Of a DNA stretch of 45,325 bases, positions 15,304 through 23,492 are shown piece after piece. Position numbers and translations under genes: made by a program. Source of the stretch: DATACN01 sp038215095 (GTDB lineage Bacteria > Actinomycetota > Thermoleophilia > Solirubrobacterales > Thermoleophilaceae); the NCBI GenBank assembly GCA_038215095.1, contig JBBQRG010000013.1:1-45325 (forward strand). Reading direction: 5' to 3'. The notes beneath the pieces were generated by a model, which did no database searches, had not been told where the DNA came from, and worked only from the letters and a program-made list of their open reading frames with translations. The stretch's first letter is position 1; each line of letters begins with the position of its first letter.

Positions 15304-15981
15304 ATGCGCACGATCGCAATCCTTCCCGTGAAGAGCTTCGGCGCCGCCAAGCAGCGTCTGTCGGCGGCGCTCGCCGGGGGCGCCCGCCAGGCGCTCGCGC
15401 AGGCGATGTTCTCTGACGTCCTCACCTCGCTCCGCCACGTGGAGGCCATCGAGGCGACCGCCGTGGTCACCGCCGACGGCACCGCCGAGTCGGCGGCGCT
15501 GGCCTCGAGCGCGCTGGTGTTGCCCGACCACGAGGAGAGCGGCCAGTCCGCCGCGGCCGCGATCGGGGTGCAGCACGCCCTGGCCGCCGGCTTCGACCGC
15601 GTGCTGCTCGTGCCGGGCGACACCCCGCTGCTCGATCCCGCCGAGCTCACCGAGCTTCTGGCCCGCGCGGAGCGGGAGCAGCTCGGCCTGGTGGTGGTGC
15701 CCGACCGCCACGGCACGGGCACGAACGCCCTGCTGCTGCACCCGCCGGACGCGATCGAGCCGAGCTTCGGCCCGGACAGCCGCGAGCGTCACGTGAGCGC
15801 GGCGGGCGAAGCCGGGGTCAGCTGCTTGGTGGAGCCGCTCCCGTCCCTCGTGCTCGACGTGGACACGCCCGAGGACCTGATCGCGCTCGGCGCGCGCCTG
15901 GGCCAGACCCACGGGCTGGCATCGAGGACGCGCGGCGCGCTGATGCAGCTGGACCGCATGCACGCCCGGGTATCGGCCTGA
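15304..15981 (+). CDS. cofC: CofC/FbiD: phosphoenolpyruvate or 2-phospho-L-lactate guanylyltransferase
   Basis: A 225-residue nucleotidyltransferase with the expected N-terminus IAILPVKSFGAAKQRLS, the acidic metal site in VLLVPGDTPLLDP, the GTGTNALLL block and the C-terminal DVDTPEDL. It makes the GDP-activated three-carbon donor that CofD transfers to FO. The ATG is 11 bases after the cofD stop, and its TGA overlaps the proposed CTG start of cofE, so all three are one operon. Whether the substrate is PEP (as in mycobacteria) or phospholactate cannot be told from the motifs. Confidence 0.9.
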   Translation: MRTIAILPVKSFGAAKQRLSAALAGGARQALAQAMFSDVLTSLRHVEAIEATAVVTADGTAESAALASSALVLPDHEESGQSAAAAIGVQHALAAGFDRVLLVPGDTPLLDPAELTELLARAEREQLGLVVVPDRHGTGTNALLLHPPDAIEPSFGPDSRERHVSAAGEAGVSCLVEPLPSLVLDVDTPEDLIALGARLGQTHGLASRTRGALMQLDRMHARVSA

Positions 15982-16733
15982 GCCTGACCGTCACGGCGCT
16001 GGCGCCGCTCGGCGAGCTGCGCCCCGGGGATGACCTCGGCGAGCAGCTTGCGGCGGCCGCGCCGCGGGACCTCCGCGACGACGACCTGATCGCGGTGGCG
16101 CACAAGGCCGTGTCGAAAGCCGAGGGCCGCGTGCGCCGGCTGGCGGAGATCGAGCCGGGCGAGCGGGCGAGCGCCCTGGCGGCCGAGCAGGGCGGCAAGG
16201 ATCCTCGCCTCGTGCAGGCGGTTCTCGACGAGTCCGCCGAGCTGCTGCGAGCCGAGGGCGGCGTGCTGATCTGCGTGACCCGCCACGGCCTGGTGTGCGC
16301 CAACGCGGGCGTGGACCAGTCGAACGCCTCCGATGAGGGCGAGCTGGTCCTGCTGCCCGAGGACCCCGACCGCTCGGCGCGCGAGCTGCGCGAGCGGATC
16401 GGCGCGCTGACCGGCGCGCGCCCGGCCGTGCTCGTGACCGACTCGTTCGGCCGCGCCTGGCGAATGGGCCAGACCGACGTGGCCATCGGCGCCGCCGGCT
16501 TACGGCCGCTCGAGGACTGGCAGGGCCGCCGGGACGGCTTCGGGCGCGAGCTGCGCGTGACCGCGATCGCCATCGCCGACGCCGCGGCCGGCGCCGCCGA
16601 CCTGGCGCGCGCGAAGGACTCGCGCCAGCCTGCGGTGCTGATCCGTGGCCTCGCGCGTCACGTGACCGCCGAGGACGGGCCGGGCGCCGCCGCGCTGCGG
16701 CGGCCGCGCGAGGACGACCTGTTTCGGCGGTAG
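15978..16733 (+). CDS. cofE: CofE/FbiB-type F420 gamma-glutamyl ligase, CTG start
   Basis: A 251-residue ligase that adds glutamates to F420-0. Motifs are VAHKAVSKAEGRV, LVCANAGVDQSN, VTDSFGRAWRMGQTDVAIG and RLARHVTAEDGPG-like RGLARHVTAEDGP. The family N-terminus (TVTALAPLGELRPGDDLGEQL) lies upstream of the first GTG at 16095, and the stretch has no in-frame ATG, GTG or TTG. CTG 15978 overlaps the cofC TGA as CTGA and gives the usual family length. There is no clear Shine-Dalgarno site, so coupled reinitiation is assumed. Starting at 16095 would remove about 39 conserved residues. The C-terminal nitroreductase-like domain of mycobacterial FbiB is absent. Confidence 0.85.
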   Translation: MSLTVTALAPLGELRPGDDLGEQLAAAAPRDLRDDDLIAVAHKAVSKAEGRVRRLAEIEPGERASALAAEQGGKDPRLVQAVLDESAELLRAEGGVLICVTRHGLVCANAGVDQSNASDEGELVLLPEDPDRSARELRERIGALTGARPAVLVTDSFGRAWRMGQTDVAIGAAGLRPLEDWQGRRDGFGRELRVTAIAIADAAAGAADLARAKDSRQPAVLIRGLARHVTAEDGPGAAALRRPREDDLFRR

Positions 16734-16745
16734 CGTGCGCTTCGC

Positions 16746-17192
16746 ATGCCCGGCACGCTCGCTCATCCGGTGCGCGATGCGCGGCCCTCCGATGCCGCCG
16801 GCATCGCCCAGCTGCTCACCGAGCTCGGCTACCCCGTCTCGCCCGAGCGGCTTGGCCGGCGCCTCCAGGTGCTGGCCGGCGAGCGGGCGACGCGCGTGTT
16901 CGTGGCCGAGGCCGGCGACGAGCTGTGCGGCGTGGCCGCGATCCACTCGACGCACATGCTCGAGCGCGACGACCCGATTTGCCGCGTCACCGCACTGGTG
17001 GTGGCCGCCGAGGCCCGCGGCCACGGCGTGGGAACCGCGCTGATGGCCCGCCTGGAGCGCGAGGCGCGCGGCCGCGGCGCCGTGCAGCTGGAGGTCACGA
17101 CCGCCGAGCACCGCGCCGAAGCGCACGAGTTCTACGAGCGGCTGGGCTTCGAAGAGCGCCCCCGCCGTTATGTCCTAGAACTCCGCGGCTGA
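16746..17192 (+). CDS. GNAT-family N-acetyltransferase
   Basis: A 148-residue GNAT fold: VRDARPSDAAGIAQLL at the N-terminus, then VTALVVAAEARGHGVGTALMARLE, which includes the acetyl-CoA binding RGxGxG-type loop, and the C-terminal AHEFYERLGFEERPRRYVLEL. It would acetylate an unknown amine. It lies 12 bases after cofE and ends the F420 operon; whether it has any role in F420 metabolism is not shown. Confidence 0.88.
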   Translation: MPGTLAHPVRDARPSDAAGIAQLLTELGYPVSPERLGRRLQVLAGERATRVFVAEAGDELCGVAAIHSTHMLERDDPICRVTALVVAAEARGHGVGTALMARLEREARGRGAVQLEVTTAEHRAEAHEFYERLGFEERPRRYVLELRG

Positions 17193-17193
17193 G

Positions 17194-17892
17194 CTATCCG
17201 GCAGCTGGTTCCGACATGGGCCGGTAGCTGACGGTCAGCATCCGGACGTGGCGAGGGCGAGTCAGCACGAAGAGCACTGTCTCGGCGACGTCGTCGCCGC
17301 TCATCATTCCCTCGAGCTCGGGCATGTCGGGCGTTCGGCCGCGGCCCATCGCGAAGTCCGTGGCCACGCCGCCCGGGCAGACGCTGGTGCAGCGCACGCC
17401 CTGCTCGTGCAGCTCGTGGTCGAGCGCGCGCATGAAGCCCAGCTGGCCGAACTTGGAGGCGCAGTAGACGGCCTCCTTCGGCAGCCCTCGCAGGCCGGCC
17501 ACCGAAGCCACGGTGACGATGTCTGCCGCGTCGCTCTCCAGCAGGTGGGGCAGCGCGGCCCGCACCGCGTAGAGCGTGCCCTTCAGGTTCACGTCGACCA
17601 TCTCCTCGAGCTGCTCCGGCGGCAGCTCGAGATAGGGGCCGTAGGCGCCCACCCCGGCGTTGTTCACGAGAACGTCCAGCCGCCCGTGCTCCTCGACCGT
17701 TCGCGCCACCGCGGCGTCGACCTGCGCCGCGTCGGTCACGTCGCACTCGATGCCGATGGCGCCGTCCAGGCCGAGGTCGTCGCCACTGCGCGACGCGAGC
17801 CCCAGCTTGGCCCCCTCCCCCGCCAGCAGGCGGGCGGTGACGGCGCCGATTCCGCGGCTGGCGCCGGTGATGAGAGCAACACGGTCGTGCAT
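17194..17892 (-). CDS. short-chain dehydrogenase/reductase
   Basis: A 232-residue classical SDR with TGASRGIG, VLVNNAGVGAYG, the Ser of VASVAGLRG, Tyr-Lys in YCASKFG, and CPGGVATDF. The substrate is unknown. It ends one base from the convergent GNAT gene and starts 17 bases from the divergent mmsA gene. On the minus strand TAAGAA lies about seven bases before its ATG, a weak match to the leaderless pattern. Confidence 0.85.
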   Translation of the reverse strand: MHDRVALITGASRGIGAVTARLLAGEGAKLGLASRSGDDLGLDGAIGIECDVTDAAQVDAAVARTVEEHGRLDVLVNNAGVGAYGPYLELPPEQLEEMVDVNLKGTLYAVRAALPHLLESDAADIVTVASVAGLRGLPKEAVYCASKFGQLGFMRALDHELHEQGVRCTSVCPGGVATDFAMGRGRTPDMPELEGMMSGDDVAETVLFVLTRPRHVRMLTVSYRPMSEPAAG

Positions 17893-17909
17893 CGGGTAGT
17901 TCTTATCGC

Positions 17910-19364
17910 ATGGCGCAAGCAGACATCGAGAACTTCGTAGCCGGAAAGCCCGCGACCGGGAACGGAGGCGAGCGCCTGGACGTGCTCGATCCGGCCAGCG
18001 GCGAGCTGCTGACGCGCGTGCCGCTGTCGGGAAAGGCCGAGGTGGACGCCGCGGTCCAGGCCGCCGCCGAGGCCTTCGAGTCGTGGCGCGAGGAGCCCGT
18101 GACCCGCCGCGCCCGGCGGATGTTCCGCCTCCAGGTGCTGCTCGAGGATCACCTCGACGAGCTCGCGCTGCTCGTGACCCGCGAGAACGGCAAGCACCTC
18201 GACGAGTCGGTCGGCGAGCTGCGGCGCGGCATCGAGGTCGTGGAGCTGGCCGCGGGCATGACCACGCTGATGAAGGGCGAGACGCTCGACCAGGTGGCGG
18301 CCGGCGTGGACGTGTCGATGCACCGCTTCCCGCTCGGCGTGGTGGGCGCGATCACGCCGTTCAACTTCCCGGGCATGATCCCGCTCTGGTTCGCGCCGCT
18401 GGCGATCGCCGCCGGCAACGCCTTCGTGCTGAAGCCCTCGCAGCGCACCCCGCTGACGGCCAACCGCATCGCCGAGCTGTTCGCCGAGGCGGGCTTCCCG
18501 GACGGCGTCTTCAACGTGGTGCACGGCGCGCAGGAGACCGTCGAGTCGCTGATCGACCACGAGCTGGTGCGCGCGATCTCGTTCGTGGGCTCCGCGCCGG
18601 TGGCGCGCAAGGTCTACGAGCGCGCCGCGCTGCGCGGCAAGCGAGTGCAGGCGCTGGCCGGCGCCAAGAACCACCTCGTGGTGATGCCCGACGCCGAGCT
18701 CGACAGCGCCCTGCCGGCCGTCTTCGCCTCGGCGTTCTCCAACGCGGGCCAGCGCTGCCTGGCCGGGTCGGTGGCGGTGGGCGTGGGCGGCATCGCAGAC
18801 GGCGTGCTCGACGGGCTGGCGCGGATGGCCCGCGACGCGCGCACCGCCGCCGGCGACGAGCCCGGCACCAAGGCCGACACGGCCGTCACGCCGGTCACCT
18901 CGCGCGACGCGCTGGAGCGCATCTCCGGGTACATCGAGCTGGGCGAGTCGGAGGGCGCCGAGCTGATCGTGGACGGCCGCGGACAGGACAGCGAGGGCTT
19001 CTTTCTCGGCCCCACGCTGTTCGATGGGGTCACGCCCGACATGACTATCGCCCGCGACGAGATCTTCGGCCCGGTGCTGGCGCTGGAGCGCATGGACGAC
19101 CTCGACCAGGCGATCGCCGCGATCAACGCGTCGGAGTTCGGCAACGCGGCGGCGATCTTCACCCGCGACGGCGGCGCGGCCCGCCAGTTCGTGCGCGAGG
19201 TGGAGGCCGGCATGGTGGGCGTGAACGTGTCGGTTCCGGCGCCGGTCGCCTACTTCCCCTTCTCCGGCTGGAAGGGCAGCTTCTACGGCGACCTGCACGC
19301 CACCGGCCGCGACGGCGTGGAGTTCTACACGGAGAAGAAGGTCGTCACGACGCGCTGGCCGTAG
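17910..19364 (+). CDS. mmsA: methylmalonate-semialdehyde dehydrogenase (CoA-acylating)
   Basis: A 484-residue aldehyde dehydrogenase with the traits of the MmsA/IolA subfamily: ITPFNFPGMIPLWFAPLAIAAGN, the catalytic cysteine C283 in NAGQRCLAG, and the family-specific C-terminal FSGWKGSFYGDLHATGRDGVEFYTEKK. It converts methylmalonate semialdehyde with CoA and NAD+ to propionyl-CoA and CO2, in valine (and inositol) breakdown. Propionyl-CoA would then be carboxylated by the carboxyltransferase-type enzyme at 7.4 kb. It is transcribed alone. Confidence 0.93.
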   Translation: MAQADIENFVAGKPATGNGGERLDVLDPASGELLTRVPLSGKAEVDAAVQAAAEAFESWREEPVTRRARRMFRLQVLLEDHLDELALLVTRENGKHLDESVGELRRGIEVVELAAGMTTLMKGETLDQVAAGVDVSMHRFPLGVVGAITPFNFPGMIPLWFAPLAIAAGNAFVLKPSQRTPLTANRIAELFAEAGFPDGVFNVVHGAQETVESLIDHELVRAISFVGSAPVARKVYERAALRGKRVQALAGAKNHLVVMPDAELDSALPAVFASAFSNAGQRCLAGSVAVGVGGIADGVLDGLARMARDARTAAGDEPGTKADTAVTPVTSRDALERISGYIELGESEGAELIVDGRGQDSEGFFLGPTLFDGVTPDMTIARDEIFGPVLALERMDDLDQAIAAINASEFGNAAAIFTRDGGAARQFVREVEAGMVGVNVSVPAPVAYFPFSGWKGSFYGDLHATGRDGVEFYTEKKVVTTRWP

Positions 19365-19374
19365 TTCGCCAGCC

Positions 19375-20169
19375 CTAGCCGCCGATGGGGGCCCGTGGGT
19401 TGGAGCCCCAGAAGATCTGCGTGCCGACCATGCCGATCAGGTGCACGAGCACGATGTTCATCACCATCGACTTGGCGGTCGCCGTGCCCACGCCGACCGG
19501 GCCGCCGCGCGCGTTGTAGCCGTAGAAGCAGCCGACGAGCACGATCACGGTTGCCATGGCCATCCCCTTGATGCAGCTGAAGAGCAGGTCGGGCGGGTTC
19601 TGGAACATCCAGAAGACGAGGAAGTAGCCGCCCGAGGAGACCTCGGCGATCTGCTTGACGACCGCGATGTACGAGGCGAGGAAGCCCGCGCCGACGCCCG
19701 CCACGTACAGCAGCGGCAGCACCGACCAGGCCGCCAGGAGCCGCGTGGCGCAGAGGAAGACGATCGAGTCGATGCCCATCACCTCGAGCGCGTCGATCTC
19801 GTCCGAGATCCTCATCGCGCCGATCTCTGCCACGAGCCCCGTCCCGACCTTCGCCGACATCATGTAGCCGAACGCATAGGGCATGACCTCGCGCAGGTCG
19901 CACCAGGCCGCGAACGTGCCGGCGTTGGAGGGGGCTCCCACGGAGCGGCTGAAGTAGGCGCCCTCGATTCCGCAGGTCAGCCCGAGGATGAAGGCCAGGC
20001 CCATGATCACGAGGCCTGAGCCGAGGATGAGGATGCCGGCCTGCCGCAGCGCCTCGCCGTAGAAGCGGAGCACCCTGCCGTTGAAGACGTCCCAGGCGAC
20101 TCGCGCCCCGAAGCGGGCGATCTCCCCGAGCGACGCGATCAGGTCGCGCGGTACGTCGAGCCAGGTCAC
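19375..20169 (-). CDS. MlaE/YrbE-family ABC transporter permease
   Basis: A 264-residue permease with about six hydrophobic helices and the MlaE signature GTGLVAEIGAMRISDEIDALEVMGID. Family members move lipids (Mla) or mce-linked substrates. The GTG start overlaps the stop of the upstream small membrane protein gene as GTGA. The ATPase, MCE proteins and the second YrbE copy that usually accompany it are not here, so this is an orphan pair. Which ATPase it uses is unknown. Confidence 0.85.
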   Translation of the reverse strand: MTWLDVPRDLIASLGEIARFGARVAWDVFNGRVLRFYGEALRQAGILILGSGLVIMGLAFILGLTCGIEGAYFSRSVGAPSNAGTFAAWCDLREVMPYAFGYMMSAKVGTGLVAEIGAMRISDEIDALEVMGIDSIVFLCATRLLAAWSVLPLLYVAGVGAGFLASYIAVVKQIAEVSSGGYFLVFWMFQNPPDLLFSCIKGMAMATVIVLVGCFYGYNARGGPVGVGTATAKSMVMNIVLVHLIGMVGTQIFWGSNPRAPIGG

Positions 20170-20591
20170 GACAGCGGCGCCAGCCGCAGGTCGGGGGAGG
20201 CGAAGTACCAGATCAGGAAGAGGATCAGGGCGATCAGCGCCGAGAGCGTCATCGCGAGGTCGATCAGCCGCACCGGCCGGCGGCGCGCCTGCCAGCCCTT
20301 GCGCTCTTCGCCCAGGCTCCCGCGCCACGACGGCGGCGAGGCCGGGGCGCCGCCGTCGCCGCGCAGCGATTCGTAGCGCGCGTTGACCCGGTACAGCGCC
20401 CAGGCCCCGATGCCCATCGCCGCGGGTACCGCCAGGAGCGCGAACAGGACGCCGCGCACGGAGTCGCTGGTCACCCGGCTCGCCAGCCAGAACGTGGCGA
20501 TCGGGATGGCGATCCAGAGCAGCCCCGATCCGAGCACGATCGCCCCGGCGAGCACGTATCCGGCCATCCGCTGGCGTGGCGACAGGGTCAT
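20166..20591 (-). CDS. small membrane protein coupled to the MlaE permease, 141 aa
   Basis: Two hydrophobic helices near the N-terminus (about residues 9-32 and 39-60) and one near the C-terminus (about residues 112-130) flank a basic middle segment (PSWRGSLGEERKGWQARRRPVRL). It is not recognised. It starts at an ATG with GGAG close by and overlaps the MlaE permease gene by four bases. It is transcribed divergently from a GntR regulator across a region full of inverted repeats, so GntR control is likely. Confidence 0.65.
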   Translation of the reverse strand: MTLSPRQRMAGYVLAGAIVLGSGLLWIAIPIATFWLASRVTSDSVRGVLFALLAVPAAMGIGAWALYRVNARYESLRGDGGAPASPPSWRGSLGEERKGWQARRRPVRLIDLAMTLSALIALILFLIWYFASPDLRLAPLS

Positions 20592-20601
20592 TGCTCCGGT
20601 G

Positions 20602-20641
20602 TAATAGCACACTCTGTGCTGTTACAGCAACACAGCGCTGT
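20602..20641. promoter_or_regulatory. operator array between the GntR regulator and the MlaE operon
   Basis: Three inverted repeats are packed here: TAATAGCAC 20602-20610 with GTGCTGTTA 20616-20624 (8 of 9 matching), TGCTGTTACAGCA 20617-20629 (perfect 6-1-6), and ACAGCGCTGT 20632-20641 (perfect). They overlap the -10 regions of both divergent genes. This is the layout of a GntR-family autoregulatory operator. Confidence 0.6.
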
Positions 20642-20646
20642 AGTAT
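20641..20646 (+). promoter_or_regulatory. candidate -10 element of the GntR gene
   Basis: TAGTAT lies seven bases before the ATG at 20654 and directly abuts the ACAGCGCTGT palindrome, so repressor binding there would block RNA polymerase. Confidence 0.5.
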
Positions 20647-20653
20647 GGGCGGC

Positions 20654-21229
20654 ATGGACCTGCGAATCGACCGAGCGAGCGAGCTTCCCCTCGGCGTCCA
20701 GCTGGGCCGCCGGATCCGCTCGCACGTCGATTCGGGCGGGCTCAAACCCGGCGACCGGCTTCCCAGCGTCCGCGACGCGGCCGCCGCCGCCGGGGTGAAC
20801 GTGAACACGGTTCGGACTGTCTACGGGCGACTGGAGCGCGAGGGGCTCCTGCGCAGCGTGCACGGAAGCGGCACGTTCGTGGCGCAGCCCGCCCGGGCCG
20901 CGGGCGACGCCGGCGAGCGCCGAGCGCTGCGCGACCAGATCGCCGCGCTCGAGCTGGAGCTGGCGCGCAGGCCCCCGCCTCCCACCGGCGCCGAACCCGC
21001 CAGCGCGCCGGCCGGGGCGCTGCTCACGGCCAACCAGCTGCGCGACGTGCGCGACGAGCTGATGGGCCGGCTGCACCAGCTGGACGCCGAGCGCGCCGAG
21101 CTGCTGCGCCGGCTCCAGGAGCTCCCCGCCGCGGAGCAGCAGGAGCAGGCGAGCGCGGAGCCGCAGCGCCGCCGCGAGGCCGGCACGCCCAGCCTGGCCG
21201 GCGCCCGCGTGCGCTGGGTCGGCGTCTAG
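20654..21229 (+). CDS. GntR-family transcriptional regulator with coiled-coil C-terminus
   Basis: A 191-residue regulator. Residues about 8-78 form a GntR winged helix (PLGVQLGRRIRSHVDSGGLKPGDRLPSVRDAAAAAGVNVNTVRTVYGRLEREGLLRSVHGSGTFV). The rest is not a FadR, HutC or MocR effector domain but an Arg/Glu/Leu-rich segment that looks helical and possibly coiled-coil (ERRALRDQIAALELELARR and ELMGRLHQLDAERAELLRRLQEL). The ligand is unknown. It is divergent from the MlaE-permease operon and probably controls it and itself through the inverted repeats at 20602-20641. Confidence 0.85.
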   Translation: MDLRIDRASELPLGVQLGRRIRSHVDSGGLKPGDRLPSVRDAAAAAGVNVNTVRTVYGRLEREGLLRSVHGSGTFVAQPARAAGDAGERRALRDQIAALELELARRPPPPTGAEPASAPAGALLTANQLRDVRDELMGRLHQLDAERAELLRRLQELPAAEQQEQASAEPQRRREAGTPSLAGARVRWVGV

Positions 21230-21242
21230 GCCAGTAACGCGC

Positions 21243-21263
21243 GCAGCCGGCCGAGCCGGCTGC
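21243..21263 (+). repeat. 21-bp palindromic repeat, copy 2
   Basis: Identical to copy 1 over at least 27 bases including flanks (preceding GC and following TTGC). It lies in the 42-bp gap between the convergent ends of the GntR gene and fbiC, a position that would suit a bidirectional terminator. Confidence 0.85.
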
Positions 21264-21271
21264 TTGCCCGA

Positions 21272-23455
21272 CTACGCCGCGAGCGGCAGCTCGTAGCGGC
21301 GGCGGATGTCGTAGAGCGTGCTGCGCTCCGCGGCGGGGCGGCCAGCGCGGTGGGCCGCGGCGATCAGGTCCTCGGGATCCAGCTTCACGCCGTGCTCGGA
21401 GCCGGCCATTCGCGAGATGGACTCCTCCATGAGCGTGCCGCCCAGATCGTTCACACCCCAGCGCAGCGCCTCGGTGGCGGTATCGAGGCCCATCTTCACC
21501 CAGCTCGCCTGCAAGCTCGGGATCAGGCGCCCAAGCGCAAGCCGGAAGACCGCGGTGTGCTTCAGGTTCTCCTCCCGGGAGATCTCCTCGATGCCGTGCG
21601 TGCGGCCGAGCAGCGTGTGGAACGGGATGAACGAGAGCGGCACGAACTCTGTGAAGCCGCCGGTGCGCTCCTGCAGCTCGCGCACCACGCGCATGTGCTC
21701 GGCCAGCTCCCAGGGCTCCTCGATGTGGCCGAACATGACCGTGACCGTGGAGCGCAGGCCGGCGGCGTGCGAGGCCTCGATGATCTCCACCCAACGGGCG
21801 GCCGGCAGCTTGTTCGGCGAGATGCGCTGGCGGACGCCGTCGTGCAGCACCTCGGCGGCCGTGCCCGGCGTGGAGTCGAGGCCCGCCTCGCGCAGCCGTG
21901 CGAACACCTCGTCGAGCGGCAGCTCCGCGGCCAGGTGGTCGATCTCCATCGGCGAGTAGGCGTGCAGGTGGATCTCCGGCGCCGTCTCCTTCGCCAGGCG
22001 CAGCCAGCCCTCGTAGTCCACGATCGTCCAGTCGGGGTGGATGCCCGACTGGATGCAGATCTCGCTGGCGCCGAAGGCCACGGCGTCGTTCACGCGGCGC
22101 ACGAACTCCTCGCGCGAGTGCTCGTAGGCGTCGGGCGAGCGGCGGCCCTGGCCGAACCCGCAGAACGCGCAGCCGACCGTGCAGATGTTGGAGACGTTGA
22201 TGTTGCGGTTCACCACGAACGTCACGGTCTCCCCCGCCAGCTCGGCACGCAGCTCGTCGGCGGCCTGGCGCATGTCCTCGATCGCTTCGGGTCTTGATTC
22301 GGAAAAAAGGCTGGTCAGCTCGTCCTCGGCGAGTGGCTTTCCTTCTCGAGCACTCGCAATTGCGCCGGGCACCAGCTCGCGGCGGATCGTCCGCTCCTCG
22401 CGCCGACCGGAGCCGCGCCGCGGGATGAAGCTCCAGTAGCGCAGCTTGATCGCGTCGAGCACCCCCTGCTCGAGCCACTCCGCGTCCATGTATTGCGGGT
22501 ACACGCACAGCCGCTCGGTGAGCGCGTAGCCGCGCGGGCGCAGCAGCTTGCGCATGCGGTGCGGCGAGGGGAACGGGTGCTCCGGGGAGATGTGGTCGCC
22601 GTTGGCCGACAGCCCGCCGAGGTCGGTGGCGCCATCGTCCACGAGCGGCAGCCACCAGTCCGACAGGTTCGGCGGGATCTGCACCCCGACATCGGGCATC
22701 AGCCGCTTGCTCTCCCGCACCAGCAGCCGCATGTCGTCGAGCGTGATCGGGGTGGCCCAGGCCGGCATCGCGGCCGGCTGCCCGTGATCGCCGGAGCGCT
22801 GCGACTCGTCGGCGATCTGCGCCGGCTCCGCCCCGTAGTAGCGCGGGTGCGGCACGAAGTTCTGGAGGATGACCTCCTGCAGGTGGCCGTATTCCGCGTG
22901 CAGCTCCGCGAGCGCCTCGAGCGCCGCAACGCGCTCCTCGGGCGACTCGCCGATGCCCACCAGAATTCCGCTCGTGAAGGGAATCTTCAGCTCGCCGGCG
23001 GCGCGGATGGTGTCGAGGCGCAGCTTGGGGTGCTTGGTCGGCGAGCCCTGGTGCACCACCAGGTCCGGGTTCACCGATTCGAGCATCAGGCCCTGCGAGG
23101 CGGTGACCTCGCGCAGGCGCCCCAGCTCCTCGCGGTCGAGCGTGCCGAGGTTGGTGTGCGGCAGCATGCCTCGCTCGAGCGCCCGCTCGCAGGCCCAGGC
23201 GGCGTAGGAGGTGAAGTCGGCGTGGCCGTACTCGGCCAGCCGCTCGGCCACCCGGGGGTTCACCTCGGGCTTCTCGCCGGTCAGCACCAGCAGCTCCTTC
23301 GCGCCGCGCTTCGACGCGTCGTCGAGCAGCCGCTCCACCTCGTCGGGCGAGTACAGGTGCGCCTGGTGGGTGGCGAAGGCGCAGTACTTGCAGAAGCAGC
23401 GGCAGGTGCGCGACAGCGACAGCGTGAAGTTCCGCGAGAAGGTGACGCGCCGCAC
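21272..23455 (-). CDS. fbiC: FO synthase, CofG-CofH fusion
   Basis: A 727-residue bifunctional radical-SAM enzyme that builds the F420 chromophore FO from tyrosine and the pyrimidine 5-amino-6-ribitylamino-uracil. The N-terminal CofG half has C18-x3-C22-x2-C25 (CRCFCKYC) and LVLTGEKPEV. The C-terminal CofH half has C425-x3-C429-x2-C432 (CTVGCAFCGF) followed by ICIQSGIHPD and TVMFGHIEEPWE. Such fusions are typical of actinobacteria. It is separate from the cofDCE operon by about 4 kb. The GTG start is chosen because TACACT lies seven bases upstream and the domain starts immediately. Confidence 0.94.
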   Translation of the reverse strand: MRRVTFSRNFTLSLSRTCRCFCKYCAFATHQAHLYSPDEVERLLDDASKRGAKELLVLTGEKPEVNPRVAERLAEYGHADFTSYAAWACERALERGMLPHTNLGTLDREELGRLREVTASQGLMLESVNPDLVVHQGSPTKHPKLRLDTIRAAGELKIPFTSGILVGIGESPEERVAALEALAELHAEYGHLQEVILQNFVPHPRYYGAEPAQIADESQRSGDHGQPAAMPAWATPITLDDMRLLVRESKRLMPDVGVQIPPNLSDWWLPLVDDGATDLGGLSANGDHISPEHPFPSPHRMRKLLRPRGYALTERLCVYPQYMDAEWLEQGVLDAIKLRYWSFIPRRGSGRREERTIRRELVPGAIASAREGKPLAEDELTSLFSESRPEAIEDMRQAADELRAELAGETVTFVVNRNINVSNICTVGCAFCGFGQGRRSPDAYEHSREEFVRRVNDAVAFGASEICIQSGIHPDWTIVDYEGWLRLAKETAPEIHLHAYSPMEIDHLAAELPLDEVFARLREAGLDSTPGTAAEVLHDGVRQRISPNKLPAARWVEIIEASHAAGLRSTVTVMFGHIEEPWELAEHMRVVRELQERTGGFTEFVPLSFIPFHTLLGRTHGIEEISREENLKHTAVFRLALGRLIPSLQASWVKMGLDTATEALRWGVNDLGGTLMEESISRMAGSEHGVKLDPEDLIAAAHRAGRPAAERSTLYDIRRRYELPLAA

Positions 23456-23462
23456 CCCGCGC

Positions 23463-23468
23463 AGTGTA
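23463..23468 (-). promoter_or_regulatory. candidate -10 element of fbiC
   Basis: Minus-strand TACACT, exactly seven bases before the GTG at 23455, with no Shine-Dalgarno site between. It supports the chosen fbiC start. Confidence 0.5.
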
Positions 23469-23479
23469 CGTCGCGTCCA

Positions 23480-23485
23480 TAGGCT
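23480..23485 (+). promoter_or_regulatory. candidate -10 element of the NMT1-like lipoprotein gene
   Basis: TAGGCT, exactly seven bases before the ATG at 23493. It is back to back with the fbiC element, only 11 bases away. Confidence 0.5.
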
Positions 23486-23492
23486 TCTCGCG

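Noticed and set aside
12902..15319. An 805-codon minus-strand frame covering npdG, cofD and the SDR
   Set aside because: Only its last 248 codons (the SDR) look like a protein; the rest is the complement of the F420 genes.
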